From: Holophagales bacterium
GTDB taxonomy: Bacteria; Acidobacteriota; Thermoanaerobaculia; Multivoradales; Multivoraceae
Reading direction: 5' to 3'
Assembly: GCA_009836625.1 (NCBI GenBank)
Contig: VXVC01000008.1
Coordinates: 1-38,515, forward strand
Length of the DNA stretch: 38,515 nt
The notes beneath the pieces were generated by a model. The model made no database searches and had not been told where the DNA came from. It saw only the letters and a list, made by a program, of their open reading frames with translations. The translations under genes were made by a program, and so were the position numbers. Position 1 is the stretch's first letter. The number at the start of each line of letters is the position of its first letter. Below, one piece after another: positions 9,830-17,220 of this stretch.

Positions 9830-10029
9830 TTGGAGGTAGATGCAGCCGGTTCTCACCGCATCGTCCGAACCAAAATGCTGAATCGGTATGCGAGCCGCGG
9901 TCGGCTGCCAGTACTCCCGTTTTGTAGGCATGAATGGGCCGAATCAGAGAGCCACAGAGACGGAACCCGGCTCTGCGGCGGTCGGCGGCCGCCGGCTACG
10001 ACGTCTGGTCAGCTTGACTGGCGCGAGGG

Positions 10030-10707
10030 TTACCCCTCAGGGCCGGTCCGGGCGCCGCGGCCACCGCGCGCGGCTGCCGAAGATACGTTCGGTTCCTCGG
10101 CGACATAGAACCGCCAGGGCCGGTTCGGGGCGCGTGTGACGCCGATGCGGCGGCTACGGCCCGGGCTCTCGGGAGGCGGCGTACCGTCGTTGGCGATGAA
10201 GATCGGTAGACGGTGGCGGGGATCGTTGGACGCACAAACCAGGTCGGTTCCGTCGTCGCGACGGTCGAGGCCGAAGGCCTGGCACAGGCGCGCGGGCCCC
10301 GAGCAGAGGTCGACCACGCGGAACGGCTCGGTTGAACGCCTGCGGCTGGCCGCGTTACGTGCGCGGCGCATGGCGCCGACACCGGCGAGCGGCGCGGCGG
10401 CGCGCAGCAGGACGGCGGAGCAGACGCCGTCCTCGCCGCAGACGACGTTGGCGCAGTGGTGCATGCCGTAGGTGAAGTAGACGTAGAGATGTCCGGGCGG
10501 CCCGAACATCGTCCGGTTGCGGTCTGTCATCCCGCGGTAGCCGTGGCTGGACGGGTCGGTCGCGCCCTCGTAGGCTTCGACCTCGACGATCCGGGCGGCG
10601 CGGCTGCCGCGGACGAGGACCTTGTTCAGGAGCCGGGGCGCCACGTCGAGCGCCGTTGGCGCGTAGAACGATCGGGGCAGCGGCGAGAGGCGGGCGCCCG
10701 GCTTCAG
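10030..10707 (-). CDS. DNA-3-methyladenine glycosylase (AAG/MPG family)
   Basis: Removes alkylated purines such as 3-methyladenine in base excision repair. The family core begins at LPRSFYAPTALDVAPRLL; Glu44 and Tyr46 in VEVEAYEG match the catalytic Glu125 and Tyr127 of human AAG. GPPGHLYVYFTYGMHHCANV is the conserved strand region, and SGPARLCQAFG the conserved lesion-recognition region. No ATG, GTG or TTG lies near the family's usual N-terminus. A CTG at 10707 overlaps the TGA of the upstream thioesterase gene (CTGA) and gives 225 residues, the normal length. An internal GTG at about 10647 would cut off part of the conserved N-terminus, and an ATG at 10971 would overlap the thioesterase by 268 bases. 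The function is certain; the start is inferred. Confidence 0.9.
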   Translation of the reverse strand: MKPGARLSPLPRSFYAPTALDVAPRLLNKVLVRGSRAARIVEVEAYEGATDPSSHGYRGMTDRNRTMFGPPGHLYVYFTYGMHHCANVVCGEDGVCSAVLLRAAAPLAGVGAMRRARNAASRRRSTEPFRVVDLCSGPARLCQAFGLDRRDDGTDLVCASNDPRHRLPIFIANDGTPPPESPGRSRRIGVTRAPNRPWRFYVAEEPNVSSAAARGGRGARTGPEG

Positions 10708-11120
10708 ACGGGCGCCCCGTCCAGGTCGGTTTCCGGCCCCATGTAGGCGCGGATCTCGGCCGGCGTCTCCATCTTGGTGTACTCCGGCGCGTGGACGCTG
10801 ACGTAGAGGACTTCGGCGCTGAAGATGAGCCGTCCTTCGTGGCTGCCGCGGTAGCCGAGGCTCCAGGACGTGCGCCCCCAGTGGCGTATCGCGAGGTCGA
10901 TGTCGAGCAGGTCGCCGTCGGTGACCGAGCCCAGGAAGTCGATCGTCGTGCGGCGGAGCATCATCTCCCAACCGAGCTTCGCCCGCACCTCCCGGATGCC
11001 GAGCAACCAGTTCTCGAGTGCGTCGTCCATGTACGCCATGTAGTGGGCGTTGAAGACGACGCCCTGCTTGTCGACCTCGCCGTAGCGGACCCGGATCGTG
11101 TGCCGGTAGGGCGTCGCCAT
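10704..11120 (-). CDS. Acyl-CoA thioesterase, 4-hydroxybenzoyl-CoA thioesterase (hotdog) family
   Basis: A 138-residue single hotdog domain that would hydrolyse an acyl-CoA thioester in the cytoplasm. The N-terminal motif RVRYGEVDKQGVVFNAHYM carries Asp17, the position of the catalytic aspartate in the Pseudomonas 4HBT enzyme, followed by the MDDALENW helix. The C-terminal half (FLGSVTDGDLLDIDL, SLGYRG) fits the fold. The gene starts 14 bases after the prolyl oligopeptidase stop and its own stop overlaps the glycosylase start, so the three are probably co-transcribed. The substrate cannot be told; homologues include YbgC of the Tol-Pal cluster, but no tol genes are here. Confidence 0.88.
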   Translation of the reverse strand: MATPYRHTIRVRYGEVDKQGVVFNAHYMAYMDDALENWLLGIREVRAKLGWEMMLRRTTIDFLGSVTDGDLLDIDLAIRHWGRTSWSLGYRGSHEGRLIFSAEVLYVSVHAPEYTKMETPAEIRAYMGPETDLDGAPV

Positions 11121-11134
11121 GGGCTGTAGCGCCG

Positions 11135-13309
11135 CTAGAAGCTGGGTTCGAGGCCCAGCGCCCAGGCGGCGAAGGCCCACTGGTCGGCGACGTCCTCGAT
11201 CTGCATCCAGGTCGGCTTGCCGGCGCCGTGGCCGGCCCGGGTCTCGACCCGGATCAGGACGGGGTTGTCGCAGCCCTGGCCGCGCTGCATCTCGGCCGCG
11301 TACTTGAAGCTGTGCCACGGCACCACGCGGTCGTCGTGGTCGGCGGTCGTGATCAGGGTCGGCGGGTAGCAGGCGCCTTCCTGCACGTTGTGGAGCGGCG
11401 AGTACGCGTACTGGGCCCGGAACTCGTCCTCGTTCTCGGAGAGGCCGTAGTCCGTCGACCAGTTGCGGGCGTTCGCGCTCGGCAGGTGGTATCGGAGCAT
11501 GTCGAGCACGCCGACCGCCGGCAACGCCGCCGCGAACAGGTCGGGCCGCTGGTTGAGCGTCGCACCGACCAGGAGACCGCCGTTGCTGCCGCCCTGGATC
11601 GCGATGCGGCCGGCGCTCGTGTAGCCCTCCGCGACCAGCCATTCGGCGGCGGCGATGAAGTCGTCGAAGACGTTCTGCTTCTTCTCCTTGGTGCCGGCGA
11701 GGTGCCACTCGCGGCCGTACTCGCCGCCGCCGCGCAGGTTCGGGATCGCCAGCACGCCGCCCATTTCGAGCCAGGCAAGGCGAGAGGAGGAGAAGCCGGG
11801 CGTCAGCGAGATGTTGAAGCCGCCGTAGCCGTAGAGGAGCGTTGGATTGTCGCCGTTCTTTTCGAGCCCGGCACGATGCGTGATGAACATGGGGATGCGC
11901 GTGCCGTCGCGGCTCTCGTAGAAGACCTGTTCCGTCTCGTAGCCGTCGAGGTCGGCATCGATTGCGGGGCGGCGGATCAGCGTGCTCTCGCCGCTGGCCA
12001 CGTCGTAGCGGTGGATTTGGGACGGCGTGCCGAAGCTGGAGTAGGAGTAGAAGGTCTCCGTGTCCTCCCAGCGTCCGCCGAAACCGCCGGCGGTGCCGAT
12101 GCCCGGCAGGTCGACCTCGCCGGCCGGCGTCGCTGGCTTTGCGCCGTTCGGCTCGGCCAGGCGGACGACGGTGCGCGCATCGTGCAGGTAGTTCAGAACC
12201 AGTTTGCCGCCGACGGCGGAGGCGTACGAAAGGGTGTCCTCGGCTTCAGGGACCACCTCGTGCAGCGTGGGGTTCCCTTCGGACGATTCGTCGTTCAGGT
12301 CGACCGCGACGATCCGGTTGCGCGGCGCGTCCTTGTTCGTCTCGAACAGGAACACCGGGCCCACGTTGACGATGTAGCCGTAGAGAGCGTCCCACTGGTC
12401 GAGTAGCGGGCGGATCGCCGAGTCCGGCTCATTGATCTTGCGGTAGTGGACCGCGTTCTCCAGGTATCCCTCCTGGAGGTTGACCAGCAGGTACTCGCCG
12501 TCCTCGGAGACCGAGGCGTATGGGTTGCGGCGCGGGTGCTCGGGCTGGCTGAACACGAGCCGGTCCTCGCTCTGATCCGTGCCAAGGGCGTGGAAGTAGA
12601 CAGAGACTGCCTTGGAGCCGTCGCCCCTGCTCGGGTCGTCCTCGCGCGGGGGATAGCGGCTGTAGAAGAAGCCGGAGTCGTCCGGCATCCAGGAGATCGA
12701 CGTGAACTTGGTGTAGTCGATCAGGTCGCCCGTGTCCTCGCCGCTGTCTGTGTCACGGACCTTCCACTTCCGCCAGTCCGAGCCGCCGTCCGACTGCGCG
12801 TAGGCGACGTAGCGCCCGTCCCGGCTTGGCGTCATCCCGGCTAGCGCCACCGTCGCGTCGTCGCTCCAGGTGTTCGGGTCGAGCAGGACGCGGCCCGGCG
12901 GCTCGTCGCCCTCCTGGTCCATCGACTCCGCGACGTAGACTACGCTCTGGTCCTGGAGTCCGTCGTTGTGGCTGTAGAAGTAGCGCTCGCCGCGCTTGCC
13001 GGGCGTGCTCCAGCGTTCGTAGTTCCAGATCTGGCGCAGCCGGTCCTCGATCGCTTCGCGACCTGGAAGCGCGGCCAGGAAAGGCTCGGCGACTTCGTTC
13101 TGAGCAGCGACCCAGGCCGCCGTCTCCTCACCGTCGAGGTCTTCAAGCCAGCGGTACGGGTCCGCGACCTGGACGCCGAAGTAGTCGTCGACCTGGTCGA
13201 CCGTCCGGGTGTCCGGATACTCGACCGGCCCGGGGTCGAGGGTGTCGGAGGAACAGGCCAAGATGGGTAGGACGAGAGCCGGCAGAAGCCGGCGAAGAGT
13301 CGGTCTCAT
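11135..13309 (-). CDS. Prolyl oligopeptidase, S9A family, lipoprotein
   Basis: A 724-residue serine peptidase that cuts short peptides after proline. The N-terminus MRPTLRRLLPALVLPILAC ends in a plausible lipobox with Cys19, so the enzyme is probably lipid-anchored in the periplasm or outer membrane. YPDTRTVDQVDDYFGVQVAD is the usual N-terminal segment, followed by the seven-bladed propeller (about 80-430) and the alpha/beta hydrolase domain. Catalytic residues are Ser575 (GGSNGG), about Asp659 (ADHDDRVVP) and about His694 (RAGHGAGKP). Asn and Arg of the substrate pocket are kept in GGSNGG and DDRVVP. No ribosome site precedes the ATG; a perfect TATAAT sits 11 bases upstream (13321-13326). 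It is the first gene of the minus operon with the thioesterase and glycosylase. Confidence 0.95.
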   Translation of the reverse strand: MRPTLRRLLPALVLPILACSSDTLDPGPVEYPDTRTVDQVDDYFGVQVADPYRWLEDLDGEETAAWVAAQNEVAEPFLAALPGREAIEDRLRQIWNYERWSTPGKRGERYFYSHNDGLQDQSVVYVAESMDQEGDEPPGRVLLDPNTWSDDATVALAGMTPSRDGRYVAYAQSDGGSDWRKWKVRDTDSGEDTGDLIDYTKFTSISWMPDDSGFFYSRYPPREDDPSRGDGSKAVSVYFHALGTDQSEDRLVFSQPEHPRRNPYASVSEDGEYLLVNLQEGYLENAVHYRKINEPDSAIRPLLDQWDALYGYIVNVGPVFLFETNKDAPRNRIVAVDLNDESSEGNPTLHEVVPEAEDTLSYASAVGGKLVLNYLHDARTVVRLAEPNGAKPATPAGEVDLPGIGTAGGFGGRWEDTETFYSYSSFGTPSQIHRYDVASGESTLIRRPAIDADLDGYETEQVFYESRDGTRIPMFITHRAGLEKNGDNPTLLYGYGGFNISLTPGFSSSRLAWLEMGGVLAIPNLRGGGEYGREWHLAGTKEKKQNVFDDFIAAAEWLVAEGYTSAGRIAIQGGSNGGLLVGATLNQRPDLFAAALPAVGVLDMLRYHLPSANARNWSTDYGLSENEDEFRAQYAYSPLHNVQEGACYPPTLITTADHDDRVVPWHSFKYAAEMQRGQGCDNPVLIRVETRAGHGAGKPTWMQIEDVADQWAFAAWALGLEPSF

Positions 13310-13320
13310 GATGGGGCCGG

Positions 13321-13326
13321 ATTATA
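13321..13326 (-). promoter_or_regulatory. -10 box TATAAT, possibly leaderless promoter of prolyl oligopeptidase
   Basis: On the minus strand a perfect TATAAT ends 11 bases before the ATG at 13309. A start site about 7 bases past the box would leave only about 4 bases of leader, and there is no Shine-Dalgarno sequence. No clear -35 box is seen. Confidence 0.5.
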
Positions 13327-13456
13327 GGAGGGATCGGTGCAGCCCGCCGTGTGCAGTCCTGTGTAGGGTTGGGGCATGGCTAGCTCGAAGCCAGGCGTAG
13401 ATGACGATGGAAGCGCCGAGACCGAGCGCGATGAAAGGCTGCAGGCGGGGCGCCAT
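13322..13456 (-). CDS. Possible 44-residue membrane peptide (doubtful)
   Basis: The minus strand has an ATG at 13456 and a TAA at 13322-13324. The peptide has one hydrophobic stretch (PFIALGLGASIVIYAWL). The first 22 codons mostly end in G or C like real genes in this region; the last 20 do not. No ribosome site is clear. Its stop lies within the TATAAT promoter of the next gene. It may be chance, or the rest of a larger gene. Confidence 0.2.
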   Translation of the reverse strand: MAPRLQPFIALGLGASIVIYAWLRASHAPTLHRTAHGGLHRSLL

Positions 13457-13612
13457 TCCGGCAAGCCGTCTCTGGAGGCATCTGCCTCAGAGCCCCTTGG
13501 CCTCGAAGAGGCGAGGCACATGCGGGGATGGGGCTGGGTCGGTGATCTCCGGGAGCTGAGGTCGAGTCGCCTAGACGATCCTCGCCGAAGCCCGGCGCCG
13601 CGTGAGCCTTGA
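13376..13612 (+). CDS. Small ORF before the toxin-antitoxin pair, possible antitoxin remnant (doubtful)
   Basis: A 78-codon ORF ending 10 bases before the preferred start of the ImmA/IrrE gene. The first half is low-complexity and has mixed third-base use, so it is unlikely to be coding. The C-terminal part, LEEARHMRGWGWVGDLRELR, resembles the tail of many VapB antitoxins (form LRG.GWEGDLDEMR), a likeness I give from memory. It has no ribbon-helix-helix N-terminus and no good ribosome site. It may be a truncated antitoxin or not a gene at all. It overlaps the 44-residue minus-strand ORF. Confidence 0.25.
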   Translation: MASSKPGVDDDGSAETERDERLQAGRHSGKPSLEASASEPLGLEEARHMRGWGWVGDLRELRSSRLDDPRRSPAPREP

Positions 13613-13622
13613 GGTGTCACCC

Positions 13623-14768
13623 GTGATCCGCGTCCCTGTACAGCCCGACCTCCTGCGGTGGGCTCGCGAGCGGGCCGGTCGGAGTACAGAAGGCTTGTCG
13701 CGGCGCTTCTCGAAGATCGAAGCGTGGGAGCGTGGCGAAGTGCAGCCCACGTTCCGGCAGCTGGAGAACTTCGCGAAGGCGACGCATACGCCGATTGGCT
13801 ACCTGTTCCTTGCGGAACCTCCGGTTGAGTCGGTGCCGATTCCGGACTTCCGAACCGGTGCAGAGGCGAAGTTGGGTCGGCCCAGCCCCAACCTGCTGGA
13901 CATGGTCCACCTCTGTCAGCAGCGCCAGAACTGGTATCGGGACTACGCCCGGATGGCCCATGAGTCGGCGCACACGTTCGTCGGTTCGGCTCGCGTTGGA
14001 GACGATGTTGTTGAGACGGCATCTGTCATTCGTGGAGCACTCGGTCTTGATCTGGAGGAGCGGAAACGGCTTGGCACCTGGACGGACGCGCTTCGGCGGT
14101 TCATCGCGCAAGCGGACGCGCTGGGTGTTCTTGTGATGGTCAGCGGCGTGGTTGGCAGCAACAACCGCCGACCGCTTGATCCAGACGAGTTTCGAGGCTT
14201 CGCACTCGCTGACCCGCTGGCGCCGCTTGTCTTCGTTAACGGGGCGGACACCAAGGCCGCCCAGATGTTCACGCTGGCGCACGAGATCGCCCATATCTGG
14301 CTGGGGCTGTCCGCAGTATCGGACGCGGGGATCCGCGCGGTGCCCGACGAGGAGACCGAGCGATGGTGCAATCGGGTGGCGGCGGAACTTCTGGTGCCGC
14401 TCGAGGTCCTTCGCAGGGAGCTTGATGTCCGTGCAGGTCTCGAACCCGAGGTGAGCCGTCTCGCCCGTCGCTTCAAGGTCAGCACGCTGGTTGTCTTGAG
14501 GCGCATCCACGATGCCGGAGCGCTTTCCCGTGAGGAGCTCTGGACGGCCTATGACGAGGAACTCGCTCGCTTGCGCGGTCTGTCGAAGGGGAGTGGTGGG
14601 AACTTCTACTTGACCCTGGGAGCGCGAGTCAGCAAACGCTTTGCTCGGGCTCTCGTGGAGAGCACCCTTGAGGGTCGAACCGGGTTTACCGAGGCATTCG
14701 GGATGCTCGGCGTCAAGAAGATGGCGACCTTCAACGAGCTAGGCCGAAAACTGGGAGTTGGCTACTGA
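13623..14768 (+). CDS. XRE/ImmA-IrrE metallopeptidase antitoxin (DUF955)
   Basis: A 381-residue protein with an N-terminal Cro/C1-like helix-turn-helix region (VQPDLLRWARERAG to about 65, including YLFLAEPP) and a DUF955 zinc peptidase domain. The metal motif HEIAH lies at residues 220-224, and WCNRVAAELLVP is the usual third segment. Proteins of this build act as the antitoxin partner and regulator of DUF4411 PIN-like toxins, and the next gene is exactly that. I chose the GTG at 13623 because GAGGTG lies 6 bases upstream and homologues begin IRVPV.P.LLRWARE; GTGs at 13602 and 13614 are alternatives. The gene looks lower in GC than its neighbours, with more codons ending in T, which suggests transfer. 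It should repress its own operon. Confidence 0.88.
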   Translation: MIRVPVQPDLLRWARERAGRSTEGLSRRFSKIEAWERGEVQPTFRQLENFAKATHTPIGYLFLAEPPVESVPIPDFRTGAEAKLGRPSPNLLDMVHLCQQRQNWYRDYARMAHESAHTFVGSARVGDDVVETASVIRGALGLDLEERKRLGTWTDALRRFIAQADALGVLVMVSGVVGSNNRRPLDPDEFRGFALADPLAPLVFVNGADTKAAQMFTLAHEIAHIWLGLSAVSDAGIRAVPDEETERWCNRVAAELLVPLEVLRRELDVRAGLEPEVSRLARRFKVSTLVVLRRIHDAGALSREELWTAYDEELARLRGLSKGSGGNFYLTLGARVSKRFARALVESTLEGRTGFTEAFGMLGVKKMATFNELGRKLGVGY

Positions 14769-15259
14769 TGGGCTATCTCCTGGATGCAAACGTGATGATC
14801 GCGGCGCAGAACCTCCACTACGGTTTCGACTTCTGTCCGGGCTTCTGGGATTGGCTTCTCGCCGCGCACGATGCCGGGCGGGTCTTCAGCGTTGAGAAGG
14901 TCGGAGACGAGGTGCTCGGACTGGGCGATGAGCTGTCGGACTGGGCGTCGCAACGCGGTGAGGAGTTCTTCCTTCGCCCGGATGCATCCGTGTTTCCTGC
15001 GATGGCGGAAGTCAGCGCCTGGACCAACGACCAGAGTTATGAGCCGGCTGCGGTGAGCACGTTTCTGCAGAAGGCCGACTACTACTTGGTTGCTCAGGCT
15101 CGGGCGGGCGGCCACGCCGTCGTGACGCACGAAGTGCCTTCGGGCTCGACCCGGAAGATCAAGATTCCCGACGTGTGCATTGGTCTCGGAATCAAATGCA
15201 TGACCCCGTTTCAGATGCTTCGCCTGGAAGGCGCGCGGTTGGTCCTCGAATCGGCGTGA
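14768..15259 (+). CDS. DUF4411 family PIN-like toxin
   Basis: A 163-residue protein matching DUF4411: YLLDANVMI at the N-terminus, then FDFCPGFWDWL, VFSVEKVGDE, QKADYYLVAQA, VTHEVPSG and KIKIPDVC. Acidic residues placed as in PIN nucleases are Asp6, Glu43 (with Glu48 nearby), Asp104 and Asp135, so an intact metal-dependent RNase active site is likely. The ATG overlaps the antitoxin stop by one base (TGATG), the coupled order typical of this pair. The gene ends 27 bases from the end of the convergent hydrolase gene. The RNA target is unknown. The toxin seems complete, so the module is probably active and not a relic. Confidence 0.88.
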   Translation: MGYLLDANVMIAAQNLHYGFDFCPGFWDWLLAAHDAGRVFSVEKVGDEVLGLGDELSDWASQRGEEFFLRPDASVFPAMAEVSAWTNDQSYEPAAVSTFLQKADYYLVAQARAGGHAVVTHEVPSGSTRKIKIPDVCIGLGIKCMTPFQMLRLEGARLVLESA

Positions 15260-15286
15260 GACAGCACCGCTACTGTCCAGAGCGAC

Positions 15287-15964
15287 CTACAGCCCCAGCA
15301 CCTCCCGGCACCACTCGCCGACCGCTTCCGCGACCTCGTAGTCCACGTCCTCCTGCCGGCGGCCTGATCTCTTCAGGACCTGCAGGCTGTGGTCGCCGCC
15401 TTCGACGAGATGGAGAGTCGCGCGGGAGCCGAGCCGACCGCAGACGCCTGCGAGCAACTCCGGGTCGGCGAGCCGGTCCCTGGTGCCGTTCAGAAAGAGC
15501 ATCGGCTTCTCGAGCTGACTCAGGTGGTCGGCGCGCGACGTTCCGGGCTTGCCTGGCGGATGGAGCGGGAAGGCGTGGAAGACGAAGCCGGCGACGTCGA
15601 GGTCGTCGGCCGCGTCGGCGCCGGAGGCCATGCGGCCTCCCATCGAGCGGCCCCCGGCAAGGAGCGGCAGTTCGGGCCGCATGTTTCCGGCATGCGCGAC
15701 CGCCGCCCGAACGGATCGCTGCAGGACAAGCGGCGGGTCCGGACGGCGGCGGCCCGCTTCCGTGTAGGGGAACTGGAATCGGAGCGTGGCGATTCGAAAC
15801 CCGGCCACACCGCGGGCGAAGGTCTCGATCGTCGCGTGACGCATGCCCGCGCCGGCTCCGTGAGCGAAGACGAGAAGGCAGCGCGGCTCTTCGGGCTCGA
15901 GCAGCAGGGCGCTGACCCGCCGGTCGTTGCGGACGGCGATGCTGGTCTCGCTGATCCGGGTCAC
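15287..15964 (-). CDS. Alpha/beta hydrolase, KANL3/Tex30 (COG3571) family
   Basis: A 225-residue predicted cytoplasmic hydrolase. LLVFAHGAGAGMRH is the oxyanion segment, GGRSMGGRM holds the nucleophile serine, LFLNGTRDRLAD the acid region and EGGDHSLQVLKRS the histidine. The length and motifs fit the COG3571 group, whose substrates are not known. It starts with a GTG that overlaps the TGA of lhgO by four bases (GTGA), so it is the third gene of the pheA-lhgO operon. It has no signal peptide. Esterase activity is a family-level inference only. Confidence 0.82.
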   Translation of the reverse strand: MTRISETSIAVRNDRRVSALLLEPEEPRCLLVFAHGAGAGMRHATIETFARGVAGFRIATLRFQFPYTEAGRRRPDPPLVLQRSVRAAVAHAGNMRPELPLLAGGRSMGGRMASGADAADDLDVAGFVFHAFPLHPPGKPGTSRADHLSQLEKPMLFLNGTRDRLADPELLAGVCGRLGSRATLHLVEGGDHSLQVLKRSGRRQEDVDYEVAEAVGEWCREVLGL

Positions 15965-17220
15965 AGCCCGAACGTCTCCGCCGCCCGGTCGGCCAGGGTG
16001 TCGCCGATCGCCAGCGACGCCGTCGCGCCGGGTGACGGGGCGTTCAGCACGTGGAGCATCCGCGGGCTCGTCTCGATCGCGAAGTCGTCGACCAGGTTGC
16101 CCTTGCGATCCAGGGCCTGGGCACGGACGCCCGAGCCGCCGGGCAGCAGGTCTGAGTCGCTGAGGTCGGGGACGAAGCGGCGCAGGTCGCGGGCGAAGCG
16201 GGCGCGGCTGCCGGAACGCGCCATCTCGCTGATGCCGACCTTCCAGAAGCGCAGCGCCATCTTCCAGAAGCCGGGGTAGCTCAGGCTGCTCCAGGTGTCG
16301 CGGGCGTCGAAGCTGCCGCGATCGTAGCCCTCGCGCTTGAGCGCCAGTACCGCGTTCGGGCCGGCTTCGACCGAGCCGTCGACGCGCCGGGTCAGGTGCA
16401 CTCCGAGAAAGGGGAAACGGGGATCGGGCACGGGGTAGATCAATCCGCGCAGCAGGTGGCGGCGCTCCGGAGCGATGTCGAAGTACTCGCCGCGGAAGGG
16501 GACGATCCGCACGTCAGGATCGAGGCCCGCCATGCGTGCCACGCGGTCCGATTGGAGGCCGGCGCAGTTGATCGCGTGGCCGGCCTCGAACTCGCCGGCA
16601 GTTGTCTCCACGACCACTCCGTCAGGGCGTGGCGCGAGACCGGTGACGCGCGTCCGCAGATGGAGGGAAACACCGGCCGCCTCGAGTTCTTCGGCGTAGG
16701 CGCGTGCCACGGCCTTGAAATCGACGATGCCGGTCTCGGGAACCCACAGGGCGTCGACTCCGGCCGCGTGCGGTTCGAACTCGGGGATCCGCTCGGGCCG
16801 CAGGCGCTCGAGGCCGGCGAGGCCGTTCGCCTTGCCGCGGCGCTCCAGTTCGTCGAGGCGGGGGACCTCATCCGGATCGGTCGCGATGACGAGCTTGCCG
16901 CAGATCTCGTAGGGGATTCCGTGCCGGTCGCAGTAGTCGATCAGGCGCTTCCGGCCGCCGACGCAGTTGCTCGCCTTGAGCGATCCGGGCTTGTAGTAGA
17001 GGCCGGAGTGGATGACGCCGCTGTTGTGGCCGGTCTGGTGAACGGCGGGCCTGGGCTCCGCCTCGACCACGCGGATGTCGATCTGTTCGAATCGGCGCGC
17101 GAGGCTCCGGGCCGTGGCGAGACCGATGATGCCGGCCCCGATGCAGACGACGTCGGCGCGCTCGGGCAAGGCGGGCTCAGGCGCTGTCCGCTGCGGCGCG
17201 TTTCGCGCCGGCGTCTTCAC
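15961..17220 (-). CDS. lhgO: L-2-hydroxyglutarate oxidase (dehydrogenase)
   Basis: An FAD enzyme that oxidises L-2-hydroxyglutarate to 2-oxoglutarate, usually at the membrane with electrons going to quinone. The FAD-binding motif is VVCIGAGIIGLATA, followed by VVEAEPRPAVHQTGHNSGVI, GLYYKPGSLK, FRGEYFDI and the C-terminal NLVDDFAIE and NAPSPGATASLAIG, all characteristic of LhgO. The length of 419 matches E. coli LhgO (422). The GTG at 17220 overlaps the end of pheA by 44 bases; a TTG at 17169 would avoid the overlap and still keep the whole FAD domain. The enzyme clears the L-2-hydroxyglutarate formed by side reactions of malate and lactate dehydrogenases. Being in one operon with pheA is unusual. 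Confidence 0.93.
   Translation of the reverse strand: MKTPARNAPQRTAPEPALPERADVVCIGAGIIGLATARSLARRFEQIDIRVVEAEPRPAVHQTGHNSGVIHSGLYYKPGSLKASNCVGGRKRLIDYCDRHGIPYEICGKLVIATDPDEVPRLDELERRGKANGLAGLERLRPERIPEFEPHAAGVDALWVPETGIVDFKAVARAYAEELEAAGVSLHLRTRVTGLAPRPDGVVVETTAGEFEAGHAINCAGLQSDRVARMAGLDPDVRIVPFRGEYFDIAPERRHLLRGLIYPVPDPRFPFLGVHLTRRVDGSVEAGPNAVLALKREGYDRGSFDARDTWSSLSYPGFWKMALRFWKVGISEMARSGSRARFARDLRRFVPDLSDSDLLPGGSGVRAQALDRKGNLVDDFAIETSPRMLHVLNAPSPGATASLAIGDTLADRAAETFGL

Larger units (their letters stand above)
9637..10029. other. 393-bp intergenic region with clustered inverted repeats
   Basis: No convincing gene lies here. The region separates the glycosylase stop from the start of the giant gene, both on the minus strand. 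It is richer in A+T than its surroundings, mainly at 9770-9950. Inverted repeats visible by eye are AAGGG-A-CCCTT (9729-9739), CCTGC-N4-GCAGG (9744-9757), TTCTAG-N4-CTAGAA (9784-9799), AAAGGTA-N11-TACCTTT (9805-9829), AGCCG-N4-CGGCT (9893-9906) and AGAGCC-N15-GGCTCT (9948-9974). It should hold the terminator of the upstream operon and the promoter and operators of the giant gene. A structured RNA is possible. Confidence 0.5.

Noticed and set aside
10708..10971. Longer start of the AAG gene at an ATG at 10971
   Set aside because: It would overlap most of the thioesterase gene in another frame, and the added residues are Arg/Pro-rich without family likeness.
11121..11708. Upstream extension of the thioesterase frame
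   Set aside because: It runs through the coding part of the prolyl oligopeptidase; the hotdog domain begins at the ATG at 11120.
15260..15277. GACAG-N8-CTGTC as terminator of the toxin gene
   Set aside because: Five pairs with an 8-base loop and no U-tract are too weak to support.
13310..15286. Mobile element carrying the toxin-antitoxin pair
   Set aside because: No integrase, transposase, terminal repeats or target duplication could be seen at the flanks.
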